From assembly GCA_001919995.1 (NCBI GenBank), contig MNIY01000113.1, positions 1-20,191 of the forward strand: a DNA stretch of 20,191 nt, read 5' to 3'. Each line of letters begins with the position of its first letter. Position 1 is the stretch's first letter. The translations under genes were made by a program, and so were the position numbers. Below are positions 1 through 6,149 of this stretch, piece after piece. The notes below the pieces were generated by a model. That model had not been told where the DNA came from. It saw only the letters and a list, made by a program, of their open reading frames with translations, and did not search any database. The stretch comes from Ktedonobacter sp. 13_1_20CM_4_53_11. GTDB taxonomy: Bacteria; Chloroflexota; Ktedonobacteria; Ktedonobacterales; Ktedonobacteraceae.

Positions 1-378
1 TTCTTTCTCGGCAGACTGAGGCGCAGGAGCAGGAGACTGAACCTCTGGCCCTATCACTACTGATTGATTGCTCAAGTAGGCATCAGCGTTCAATGGTATT
101 AAATTCACTTTTGCCCTGGTGATAGGCGACCACTCGACAGGATCGGGATCCACTGTCCAGAAACGAGGTTTGCCAGCAACAGAGTTCTCTCCCAGGACAT
201 CTTTCTGGCGATTCCCCGCGTTTTCTGAACCACCATTCGTAACAGTTGAGGGTTGCTGTGGCGTTTCCGTACTATCTTCACCGTTCTGACGAGCTCGGTA
301 GACGTCTGCGACCCCTCCACTTCTGATACATTGCGAAAGGAAATATTCACTCAACATGATGCCTTCAAGATCAGACAT
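1..378 (-). CDS. Ser/Thr protein kinase-like protein, N-terminal part (runs off left edge)
   Basis: The minus frame is open from the left edge up to 411 without a stop. It starts MSDLEGIMLSEYFLSQCI and continues RSGGVADVYRARQ, which resembles the beginning of bacterial Hanks-type Ser/Thr kinases (glycine-rich loop followed by ADVY). The loop is degenerate: the first glycine of GxGxxG is replaced (IRSGGVADVY). Instead of the usual immediate AxK strand, about 95 residues rich in Ser, Thr, Gln, Pro and Asn follow (TETPQQPSTVTNGGSEN, later QSPAPAPQSAEKE). The catalytic part, if present, lies outside the window. Possible starts are ATG 411 (MPGLEGKRGIC), 378 or 357; 378 is preferred because MSDLEG-like openings are, as I recall, typical of such kinases. 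The gene symbol is unknown. It could also be a pseudokinase or a decayed gene. Confidence 0.55.
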   Translation of the reverse strand, partial: MSDLEGIMLSEYFLSQCIRSGGVADVYRARQNGEDSTETPQQPSTVTNGGSENAGNRQKDVLGENSVAGKPRFWTVDPDPVEWSPITRAKVNLIPLNADAYLSNQSVVIGPEVQSPAPAPQSAEKE

Positions 379-569
379 ACAAATACCCCGTTTACCTTCA
401 AGCCCTGGCATCTACATGCCTGGTGCTGACTACATGTAGCACTAGATATAAGCATCTATGCACATCGTTGGGCCATGTAGCGCAACCCCTCGCGATTACC
501 AGAGTGCGACATCCCATAAAAGCAATACATCGAACTAAACGAGATGTGAAGACATTTTAGGAGGAATAA

Positions 570-659
570 GTGGAAGAGCAACAGAAGGTACCAGGTAACC
601 CTCGTCGTCAAAACTTGAGGCCCAAAATCAGCAATATCGTCAGAATATGGAGCAATTGA
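570..659 (+). CDS. candidate 29-residue small protein
   Basis: A GTG codon stands five bases after a perfect AGGAGG Shine-Dalgarno sequence (559-564) and directly after an in-frame TAA. The frame encodes VEEQQKVPGNPRRQNLRPK and ends at TGA 657-659. The peptide is polar and basic with no membrane segment, and I recognise no family. It overlaps the 3' end of the DUF3307 gene on the other strand by about 52 bases. I see no good plus-strand promoter upstream. The strong ribosome site is the only support, so it may be a chance frame. Confidence 0.25.
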   Translation: MEEQQKVPGNPRRQNLRPKISNIVRIWSN

Positions 660-937
660 TCAACCCAGATTGGTCCGATCACTTTATAGCGAGACTTGAG
701 TGGATCAACGACAAAGTGAGTACCAAACAAGGCAGCGGCGGCGAGGATAGAAGGATGTGCAAAAAGCACGAATACAGCAGTATAGGTGGCACAATGATAG
801 AAGTTCACTTCCCAACTTCTCCCCTTCTCGACACTCATCCAGGTGCTTTGAAAGGCAAAATCACCGACAAAATGGCATGCCAACCAGGTCAGCAACGTGG
901 AAACAGAGATATCGATAAAAGTGGTGAATATGGGCAT
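608..937 (-). CDS. DUF3307-type small membrane protein
   Basis: A 109-residue hydrophobic protein with about four membrane segments. The pattern fits the DUF3307 family of unknown function: an N-terminal helix with HFVGDFAFQSTWM (residues 22-34), a middle segment around FYHCATYTAVFVLFA, then GTHFVVDPLK (72-81) and a C-terminal VDQLLHILTILLIL. Family members keep a similar AHLLADF...Q, H..ID and DQ.LH series. ATG 937 is chosen because GAGGAG lies just upstream and a promoter at 970-998 precedes it. A longer frame from 1036 would begin upstream of that promoter. The gene follows the O-antigen-ligase-like gene in the same direction but appears to have its own transcript. No function is proposed. 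Confidence 0.75.
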   Translation of the reverse strand: MPIFTTFIDISVSTLLTWLACHFVGDFAFQSTWMSVEKGRSWEVNFYHCATYTAVFVLFAHPSILAAAALFGTHFVVDPLKSRYKVIGPIWVDQLLHILTILLILGLKF

Positions 938-969
938 TCTTGCTCCTCGACGAAATGATCTTTGCACAG

Positions 970-998
970 AGTATAATTGAGGAGAAAATGCGGAACAA
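970..998 (-). promoter_or_regulatory. predicted promoter of the DUF3307 gene
   Basis: On the minus strand TTGTTC (993-998) is followed by a 17-base spacer and TATACT (970-975). This places a start about 25-30 bases before the ATG at 937 and supports that start over the longer frame. Confidence 0.6.
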
Positions 999-1042
999 TG
1001 AACTATTTCGCCTTCAAAAAGTGAGTTACCACACAATCGGCT

Positions 1043-2716
1043 TTAAGTCTTAGGCTTTACTTGGCCTCTCCAGAAGGTTCCGGAGTGTACGCGGAGCAGC
1101 AGGAGTGCCACAACCACCATCCAGAAACAGAAGGCTAAATCTTGTTCCAGGAATGCGCTATCGACTTGCCCCTGAACCATGGCAGCAAGCATTGCGCCAC
1201 CGATGCCGATTGTCATCCATCGTAGTAGCAGGCTTCCTTTTGTCTCGTTAGCACGCAGGTTTCTCATCATCCGTATAAATAGCCACGCGAAGAGTATCAA
1301 CACTACGATAAACGCTAACACGCCAAAGATTCCGATACTTACCCACACATGCAGAAAGACATTATGTGGGTGAGACAAATTTGGCTCGAACTTGAGGTCG
1401 GTCGAGACATGAGTTACAGGATCGCGAGCGATCAGGTAATGGTGCAGTTGAGGTGTAAAACAAATTTTATTGACACTATAGTGACAGAGCCAGTTATCCA
1501 TGCCGTAGCCAAACCAGGGGCTATCGTGAATCATATTCAGCGCACTCTCCCATAAATAGAGACGCTTGGTGGTTGTACTGACCTGATGAATGTCGACATG
1601 ACTATGAAAGAAAAAATTTGTGATATGAGTATGAAAGAGAAAAAGCACAATACCCAGTGCAACAACAAAGATGGCTACAGCTATCAACAGTACTTTGCGC
1701 TGGCGAATTGAGATTGCGGCAATAAAAACGGCCGCCACAGCAAGGGCAATCCAGGATCCAAGGGATTGCGTCAAAAAGAGCACGTAGAGTAATGGTACAC
1801 AAACAGCAACAGCAAATAGCTTCTTTTTCCAGAAAGCCCATGTATTCAGCGTGAACGGTGATTTCGCGGCAATCCATGCAAATCCAATTGGCAATACATA
1901 GTCAAAGAGCAATCCGATGCTATTTGCGCTGCCATACATGGCATGGACGCGGCGTACGCCATCAGACTCGAGTTGCAACGTGTTTCTAAAGTCAAAGAAC
2001 TGCATCACGCCAACTAACGCCACCATCAACCCGGTACCCAACATCGCCAGCAATAAACGTGTCACATCACCACGTGTACTTAAGCAGTAGAGAGCAAGCA
2101 TCAAGTAGAGAAGCGGATCAATTACCTCTTCACGATAATAACGCAGAGCTGAAACTTTATCATACGCTATGAATATTGAAAGTGTCGCAGCTAGAAAGAA
2201 AACAAATATTGGGATAGAAAATGGCCCCAGGCGGTCTCGCAACTCTGGCCACGAAAGCCAGTATGACCAATTACTTCTCCGGAGCCCAAGTTGTAACAGC
2301 GCAACCAGCAGGCAGATACCCAGTGTTATCTCTGCAAGGCTAAAAGAGTAATGGCTAAATATCGTCTTTTGGTAGAAATAGAAGGGTAACGTCAAAGGAA
2401 GTAATGCTATGGCAATTGGTAAACGATACCAGCATAGGACCACGAATACCAGCAAAAACGGGAGAGATAACAACGGATTTAATGCAAAGAGGAAACCTGT
2501 ACCGAGATGCACATTACCAATGACATAATACGCTGTCATTGATAAGACCAGGCTTATTTCAATGAACCGATCATGCCAGAACGGTGTAATTCCCCTGATT
2601 CGTTTTCCATTATCTACAGGTGGATCAGTTGGTCTGCCTAAAGCGGCATGATCTCCGTTCCCCGCTTCATTCTCACCATGGGCGGTATCTCGCAAAGGAA
2701 TGCTTTGGCTACTCAT
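1043..2716 (-). CDS. O-antigen ligase / polymerase-like membrane protein
   Basis: A roughly 557-residue multi-pass membrane protein with about 11-12 hydrophobic segments after a polar N-terminus of about 45 residues. The C-terminal half has a long non-membrane loop (after GYGMDNWLCHY) ending in SHPHNVFLHVWVSIGIFG. This is the H-x-H/N-x(3)-H region typical of Wzy_C (O-antigen ligase, WaaL/Wzy/PglL-like) proteins, which transfer or polymerise lipid-linked glycans on the outer face of the membrane. No sugar-nucleotide or LPS genes lie nearby, so the substrate is unknown; exopolysaccharide or a cell-surface glycan is more likely than LPS if this is a Ktedonobacterium. ATG 2716 is used; a TTG two codons upstream (2722) is an alternative. 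No clear Shine-Dalgarno sequence is visible for either. Confidence 0.75.
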   Translation of the reverse strand: MSSQSIPLRDTAHGENEAGNGDHAALGRPTDPPVDNGKRIRGITPFWHDRFIEISLVLSMTAYYVIGNVHLGTGFLFALNPLLSLPFLLVFVVLCWYRLPIAIALLPLTLPFYFYQKTIFSHYSFSLAEITLGICLLVALLQLGLRRSNWSYWLSWPELRDRLGPFSIPIFVFFLAATLSIFIAYDKVSALRYYREEVIDPLLYLMLALYCLSTRGDVTRLLLAMLGTGLMVALVGVMQFFDFRNTLQLESDGVRRVHAMYGSANSIGLLFDYVLPIGFAWIAAKSPFTLNTWAFWKKKLFAVAVCVPLLYVLFLTQSLGSWIALAVAAVFIAAISIRQRKVLLIAVAIFVVALGIVLFLFHTHITNFFFHSHVDIHQVSTTTKRLYLWESALNMIHDSPWFGYGMDNWLCHYSVNKICFTPQLHHYLIARDPVTHVSTDLKFEPNLSHPHNVFLHVWVSIGIFGVLAFIVVLILFAWLFIRMMRNLRANETKGSLLLRWMTIGIGGAMLAAMVQGQVDSAFLEQDLAFCFWMVVVALLLLRVHSGTFWRGQVKPKT

Positions 2717-2788
2717 TTTCAATCAGCTATTCTGCATAACATTGTCGCATGTATATGTAACAATACCGGGAGCGTTATTGTACCAGTA

Positions 2789-2817
2789 AGTATAGCAAAG
2801 TATGCGGCGTTCGTCCA
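2789..2817 (-). promoter_or_regulatory. predicted promoter of the O-antigen-ligase-like gene
   Basis: Minus strand TGGACG (2812-2817), 17-base spacer, TATACT (2789-2794). The -10 is a good match and the -35 matches four of six bases. It lies about 70 bases before the start codon and just past the hairpin that ends the upstream aminotransferase gene. Confidence 0.45.
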
Positions 2818-2852
2818 TTAATTCATCAGTTAAATCATCAATATTAGGACTT

Positions 2853-2920
2853 TAAGTAAGCAGCCACATAGAGGAGATGGCGAAATAGATTACCATCTCC
2901 TCTATGTGGCTGCTTACTTA
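2853..2920 (-). terminator. perfect 28-bp inverted repeat at the aminotransferase 3' end
   Basis: Arms 2853-2880 and 2893-2920 are exact reverse complements around a 12-base loop. The first arm on the minus strand begins at the TAA stop codon of the aminotransferase gene (2918-2920). No U-tract follows in either direction, so it may act as a terminator, an RNA-stabilising end or both. Confidence 0.6.
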
Positions 2921-4291
2921 TCTCGTCAACTCTGAGACAAACTGATGGAACACATGTAAGTGGTGGTCGATATCGGCTTGCGTGTGCTGAATGGAAACCG
3001 TCCACTGGTCATCAAACCCTGGCGGAAAGAGGATGCCACGATTTGCCAGGAAAAGCCAATACGCATAGGAGAGATGCATATCAATATCCCACCAGGCACG
3101 ATAGTTACGCGCGCGCTCATAACGGAACATGGCACACCCCTTCGCGCCAATCTGGGCCACATGCATGGGCATGTCATATTCCTCAATGATGCCCACATAT
3201 CCCTCTCCCAGTTGCTTCGAGAGGCCGATTGCATGGGCGTGAGCCTCTGGCGTGAAAATCTGGGTTAGCGTGACCAGGCCCGCGCGCATTGACATAGGGT
3301 TACCATTGAATGTCCCCAGATGCACTACTTCCTGGTGGTTAATATGGCGCATGACCTCTTCTCGGCCTCCGAAAACGCCGATAGGCATGCCGCCACCAAT
3401 CGATTTAGCTAGACAGATAAGGTCAGGTTCTACAGGATACAATTCAGTGATACCACCTGGGGCAACCGTGACTCCGGTTTTTACCTCGTCAAAGATGAGC
3501 AATACTCCATGATGACGGGTGATTTCACGCACGCTTTCGAGATAACCTTCTTCAGGCAGCATGATACCAACATTCATTAATACTGCCTCGGTGATAACGG
3601 CCGCTACCTCACCTTCGTGCTCTGTCAAAATACGTTCCAGGGCCTCTGCATCATTATAAGGGGCAATAATAGTGTTGCTCTTGACGTCAGAGGGTATACC
3701 TTTCGAGGCCGGAACGCTATTGGGGCGGCTAACAGGGCCTGCTGCATCAATCGGAGGCTTGGTACTCATAAGGACGGCGTCATGATGCCCATGATAAGAA
3801 CCCTCGATTTTGACGATCTTATCACGGCCAACATGAGCTCGTGCCAGGCGCAAGGCATCCATTGTCGCTTCAGTACCAGAGTTACAGAAACGCAATTGCT
3901 CGATTGGCGCGAATCGACGCACTAATTCCTCCGCCAGGAAAACAGTATCAGGGCATGGCAACGAATAGAGGCTGCCTTTTCCAAGCTGCTCGCGCAAGGC
4001 CTCTACCAATAGGGGATGTGAATGACCAACGAGCAGGCTTCCAAAGCCCAGGTGGAAGTCAGCATATTCATTGCCATCATAGTCCCAGATATGACTGCCT
4101 TCCGCGCGACTGATGAAAAGCGGATAGGGGGGCACCGCCTGGAACGAACTGGAGACCCCCATTGGCATTGATAATTTCGCGCGTTCGTGAATCTCGTGCG
4201 AGCGGGGAGTACGCTTCCTGAACTCTCCCTCTTCGCGGACGACGATCTCTTCTACAATTCTTGGGTTAATCGTAATCGGTTCCCGAAGCAT
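2918..4291 (-). CDS. class III PLP aminotransferase, glutamate-1-semialdehyde 2,1-aminomutase-like
   Basis: A 457-residue protein. Class III aminotransferase (fold type I) features are clear: GSHIWDYDGNEYADF (66-80), the cofactor phosphate loop NSGTEATMDALRLAR (137-151), EGSYHGHHDAV (163-173), the cofactor-binding FDEVKTG (267-273, Asp268) and the Schiff-base lysine in LAKSIGGGMPIG (Lys296). Overall it resembles HemL, which makes 5-aminolevulinate from glutamate 1-semialdehyde. The N-terminus is about 30 residues longer than usual and no other heme gene is near, so it could be a relative with another amino substrate; no gene symbol is given. The start is supported by AAAGGAG a few bases before ATG 4291. 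It is followed by a 28-bp perfect hairpin and is probably monocistronic. Confidence 0.8.
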   Translation of the reverse strand: MLREPITINPRIVEEIVVREEGEFRKRTPRSHEIHERAKLSMPMGVSSSFQAVPPYPLFISRAEGSHIWDYDGNEYADFHLGFGSLLVGHSHPLLVEALREQLGKGSLYSLPCPDTVFLAEELVRRFAPIEQLRFCNSGTEATMDALRLARAHVGRDKIVKIEGSYHGHHDAVLMSTKPPIDAAGPVSRPNSVPASKGIPSDVKSNTIIAPYNDAEALERILTEHEGEVAAVITEAVLMNVGIMLPEEGYLESVREITRHHGVLLIFDEVKTGVTVAPGGITELYPVEPDLICLAKSIGGGMPIGVFGGREEVMRHINHQEVVHLGTFNGNPMSMRAGLVTLTQIFTPEAHAHAIGLSKQLGEGYVGIIEEYDMPMHVAQIGAKGCAMFRYERARNYRAWWDIDMHLSYAYWLFLANRGILFPPGFDDQWTVSIQHTQADIDHHLHVFHQFVSELTR

Positions 4292-4364
4292 AATAGCTCC
4301 TTTCCTCTTGGGAAGAGGTCATGTTGAAAATAGTAGTAACACAATGTTTTAACAGCACAAAAAC

Positions 4365-4388
4365 AGGTTACCTCCTCTATTGTAACCT
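4365..4388. promoter_or_regulatory. AGGTTAC-N10-GTAACCT inverted repeat upstream of the aminotransferase
   Basis: Seven-base arms AGGTTAC and GTAACCT face each other across 10 bases, about 75 bases before the aminotransferase start and downstream of the DtxR-type gene. The half-site AGGTTA is the one found in DtxR/IdeR boxes, but those half-sites lie closer together. An operator role is only a suggestion; it may be a small hairpin. Confidence 0.25.
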
Positions 4389-4440
4389 ACAACTGAAGAA
4401 ATTAGCAATTCTTTAGAGGCTTTTTCTACGAATTTCTTTA

Positions 4441-4479
4441 CAAAAAGAGATTATCGCTGCGAAATTCGCAGCGATAATC
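4441..4479 (-). terminator. rho-independent terminator of the DtxR-type gene
   Basis: Arms 4449-4461 and 4467-4479 form a 13-bp perfect stem with a 5-base loop. On the minus strand the stem is followed by TCTTTTTG (4441-4448). It lies about 30 bases after the stop codon at 4511 and is the most canonical terminator in the left half. Confidence 0.85.
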
Positions 4480-4510
4480 CAGAAACAAAGGGTGTTTGAC
4501 GTCGTACCTA

Positions 4511-5212
4511 TCAGCGTTTTACCCAGATTTTCGCTGCCGCCGCTTTATTGATATAAACCTGGCGACCTGCGACCTCCACGATAAAGCTCTCATCCTGTTC
4601 ACTACCGCTTCCACCACCCTGCGTGAGCACAGTTAATTCTGTTTCGGGCGTCAGACCTTTCTCGTGCAGGTAGAGAATGAGCGCCTCTTCGTCTTCGACC
4701 ACCTCCGAGATACAGAGAATAGTGACGATTTCTCCCTTAGAGGCTGAGGATAGACGTATCGCACCCTGATCCTTGAGATAGTTGCGGGCATTTACAACAG
4801 AGCCAGGAATAGGGTTACCATGTGGACAGGTGGTTGGATTGTTCAGAGCAGCAATGACTCGGGCCTCTACCGCGCCAGAGATGAAATGCTCCAGGCGGCA
4901 GGCTTCTTCGTGCACCTGGTGCCATTGCATTCCCAACATATCGACAAGAAAACGCTCTGTCAGTCTATGTCGTCGCAACACGGCTTCAGCGGCCTGGATA
5001 CCAGCTTCAGTCAACGTCACCTGTCGCTTGTTATCCATCGTTATATATCCATCGCGTACGAGACGTTTGAGCATTTCTGTTACGGTTGGAGGCGCAACAC
5101 CAAACTTCTCAGCAAGACGCGCCCCAATTACCACTTCATCTTCCATGCTCATGTTATAAGCCGCTTCTAAGTATTCTTCGACTGTTGCGCTCAGAGGTTC
5201 TTCCATTTTCAT
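4511..5212 (-). CDS. DtxR/MntR-family metal-dependent transcriptional repressor
   Basis: An N-terminal winged helix (ARLAEKFGVAPPTVTEMLKRL), a metal-binding dimerisation domain and a C-terminal FeoA/SH3-like domain (last ~75 residues) give the full-length DtxR/IdeR layout. Numbered from the longer frame starting at 5239, His91, Glu95, His110, Cys114, Glu117 and His118 match the spacing of DtxR His79, Glu83, His98, Cys102, Glu105 and His106, and CPHGNPIPG follows. The site of DtxR Met10 is Glu (TVEEYLE), as in the acidic MntR site. It therefore looks like an iron-type ligand set with an Mn-like first helix; the metal cannot be decided by eye. Starts at 5239, 5212 (used) or 5206 are possible; 5239 would leave a leader of only about 10 bases. 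Targets are unknown. Confidence 0.85.
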   Translation of the reverse strand: MKMEEPLSATVEEYLEAAYNMSMEDEVVIGARLAEKFGVAPPTVTEMLKRLVRDGYITMDNKRQVTLTEAGIQAAEAVLRRHRLTERFLVDMLGMQWHQVHEEACRLEHFISGAVEARVIAALNNPTTCPHGNPIPGSVVNARNYLKDQGAIRLSSASKGEIVTILCISEVVEDEEALILYLHEKGLTPETELTVLTQGGGSGSEQDESFIVEVAGRQVYINKAAAAKIWVKR

Positions 5213-5256
5213 CGCTGTTTCCGTTCTGGTACCGCCCATCTCACAATATTACTCAA

Positions 5257-5284
5257 ATTTTATCACCTGACATCTTCCCGTCAA
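5257..5284 (-). promoter_or_regulatory. predicted promoter of the DtxR-type gene
   Basis: Minus strand TTGACG (5279-5284), 16-base spacer, TAAAAT (5257-5262). The -35 lies only 5 bases beyond the hairpin that ends the phaJ unit. Confidence 0.6.
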
Positions 5285-5289
5285 GTAGT

Positions 5290-5346
5290 GAGGCACAAGA
5301 TGACGCTCCACCTTCACTATTTGGGTGGAGCGTCATCTTGTGCCTC
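5290..5346 (-). terminator. perfect 23-bp inverted repeat after phaJ
   Basis: Arms 5290-5312 and 5324-5346 are exact reverse complements with an 11-base loop, 18 bases after the phaJ stop. No clear U-tract follows, but position and stability suggest a terminator between phaJ and the DtxR-type gene. Confidence 0.6.
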
Positions 5347-5363
5347 GCGTTGATCTGGATTAT

Positions 5364-5804
5364 TTACCGCTCATCTAACACTCGTACATATTTTATTGTT
5401 GCTTCGCCGGTGAGAACCAATGCCCCTTCCTGATTTGTACAATCAGTACGCAGCGTGACAATGTGTTTATCTTCCCGTAGGGAAATTACCTCAACAGTAA
5501 CAGTAATGGTATCGCCAATACGAACAGGTGCGAGAAATTTTAACGTCTGACCCAGGTAGATGCTCCCGTGCCCAGGGAGATCATTGCCTAACACGGCTGA
5601 TATCATCGAAGCGACCATGATTCCGTGTGCAACACGCCCTCCAAAAGGTGTGAGCGCGGCGTATCTCTCATCAATATGAATGGGATTTTTGTCGGTGCTG
5701 ACGTGGGCAAAAAGGTCAATATCGTCCTCAGTAATCGTACGTGAACGTGATGCTCGCAATCCAATGGCTGGAAGCGGTGCCAGGTCTCTGGAGGGTTTAC
5801 TCAT
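5364..5804 (-). CDS. phaJ: MaoC-like (R)-specific enoyl-CoA hydratase (PhaJ type)
   Basis: A 146-residue single-hotdog protein, the usual PhaJ length. The hydratase-2 signature is complete: STDKNPIHIDERYA (36-49) with the catalytic pair Asp38 and His43, corresponding to Asp31/His36 of Aeromonas PhaJ, followed by FGGRVAHGIM (54-63). PhaJ enzymes hydrate trans-2-enoyl-CoA to (R)-3-hydroxyacyl-CoA, the PHA synthase monomer, in the cytosol, linking beta-oxidation to PHA. The same fold occurs in other MaoC dehydratases, but phaC, the PhaE-like subunit and a phasin nearby make the PHA role likely. Start 5804 has AAGGA upstream and overlaps (ATGA) the end of a 22-codon frame. The promoter about 190 bases upstream carries the same sequence element as the phasin promoter. 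Confidence 0.8.
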   Translation of the reverse strand: MSKPSRDLAPLPAIGLRASRSRTITEDDIDLFAHVSTDKNPIHIDERYAALTPFGGRVAHGIMVASMISAVLGNDLPGHGSIYLGQTLKFLAPVRIGDTITVTVEVISLREDKHIVTLRTDCTNQEGALVLTGEATIKYVRVLDER

Positions 5805-5869
5805 AGTTTTCGTTCCTTGGAAGTTGACTCAATCACTGTTTTCTTCTCAACAAAAGGATCAACATTCAT
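5801..5869 (-). CDS. candidate 22-residue leader peptide overlapping the phaJ start
   Basis: ATG 5869 opens a frame MNVDPFVEKKTVIESTSKER that ends with TGA 5801-5803, overlapping the phaJ ATG as ATGA. Its own ATG overlaps the TGA of the preceding short frame. Such overlaps are typical of translational coupling. No strong Shine-Dalgarno sequence and no known family; it could be chance. Confidence 0.3.
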   Translation of the reverse strand: MNVDPFVEKKTVIESTSKERKL

Positions 5870-5919
5870 GCCGTAATTGCTCTCACTGGCATGTCGAACT
5901 TCTCCCCTCGATATTCCAT
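5866..5919 (-). CDS. candidate short reading frame in the phaJ leader
   Basis: ATG 5919 gives MEYRGEKFDMPVRAITA, ending at TGA 5866-5868, which overlaps the ATG of the next short frame. The same frame is open further upstream to ATG 5997 (MHIDAVALSHLLAYRCEV, 43 residues in all). That ATG lies inside the predicted -10 hexamer and could not be used from this promoter. A G-rich stretch (GGGGGCG) precedes 5919. No family is recognised; it could be a small protein, a coupling leader or a gene remnant. Confidence 0.3.
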   Translation of the reverse strand: MEYRGEKFDMPVRAITA

Positions 5920-5949
5920 TGTTTCGCCCCCGCTCACGTAGACAACTTC

Positions 5950-6024
5950 GCATCTATATGCCAGGAGATGAGATAGTGCAACAGCATCTATATGCATATT
6001 ACATTTAGAGGCGCTATTTGTCAA
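5950..6024 (-). promoter_or_regulatory. phaJ promoter with two GCATATAGATGC elements
   Basis: Minus strand TTGACA (6019-6024), exactly 17 bases, TAATAT (5996-6001): a near-consensus sigma-70-type promoter. GCATATAGATGC follows the -10 directly (5984-5995) and occurs again at 5950-5961, 34 bases away. The element is an imperfect palindrome with GCAT/ATGC ends. Its place over the start region fits a repressor site. The phasin promoter has the same element and layout. Confidence 0.65.
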
Positions 6025-6065
6025 GAGACTGGTCGCTTGGTTTTACGTTCTATGAGGATCAATCG

Positions 6066-6115
6066 AATAGAGCGAGAGCTTTATGGCTGTAAGACCATAA
6101 AGCTCTCGCTCTATT
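6066..6115 (-). terminator. perfect 21-bp inverted repeat after acsA
   Basis: Arms 6066-6086 and 6095-6115 are exact reverse complements around an 8-base loop, about 35 bases after the acsA stop. Only a weak T run follows. Probable end of the acsA transcript. Confidence 0.65.
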
Positions 6116-6149
6116 GTGGGGCAATAGTGTTACAATTGGCGCTCGGTCG

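Noticed and set aside
105..350. 81-residue minus-strand frame at the left edge
   Set aside because: It is out of frame with the open kinase-like frame covering the same bases, which has recognisable motifs and runs to the window edge.
647..958. 103-residue plus-strand frame opposite the DUF3307 gene
   Set aside because: Shadow of a minus-strand gene with clear membrane segments, promoter and ribosome site.
5866..5997. 43-residue frame starting MHIDAVAL as a leaderless gene
   Set aside because: Its ATG lies within the predicted -10 hexamer, upstream of any transcript start; only the internal starts could be used.
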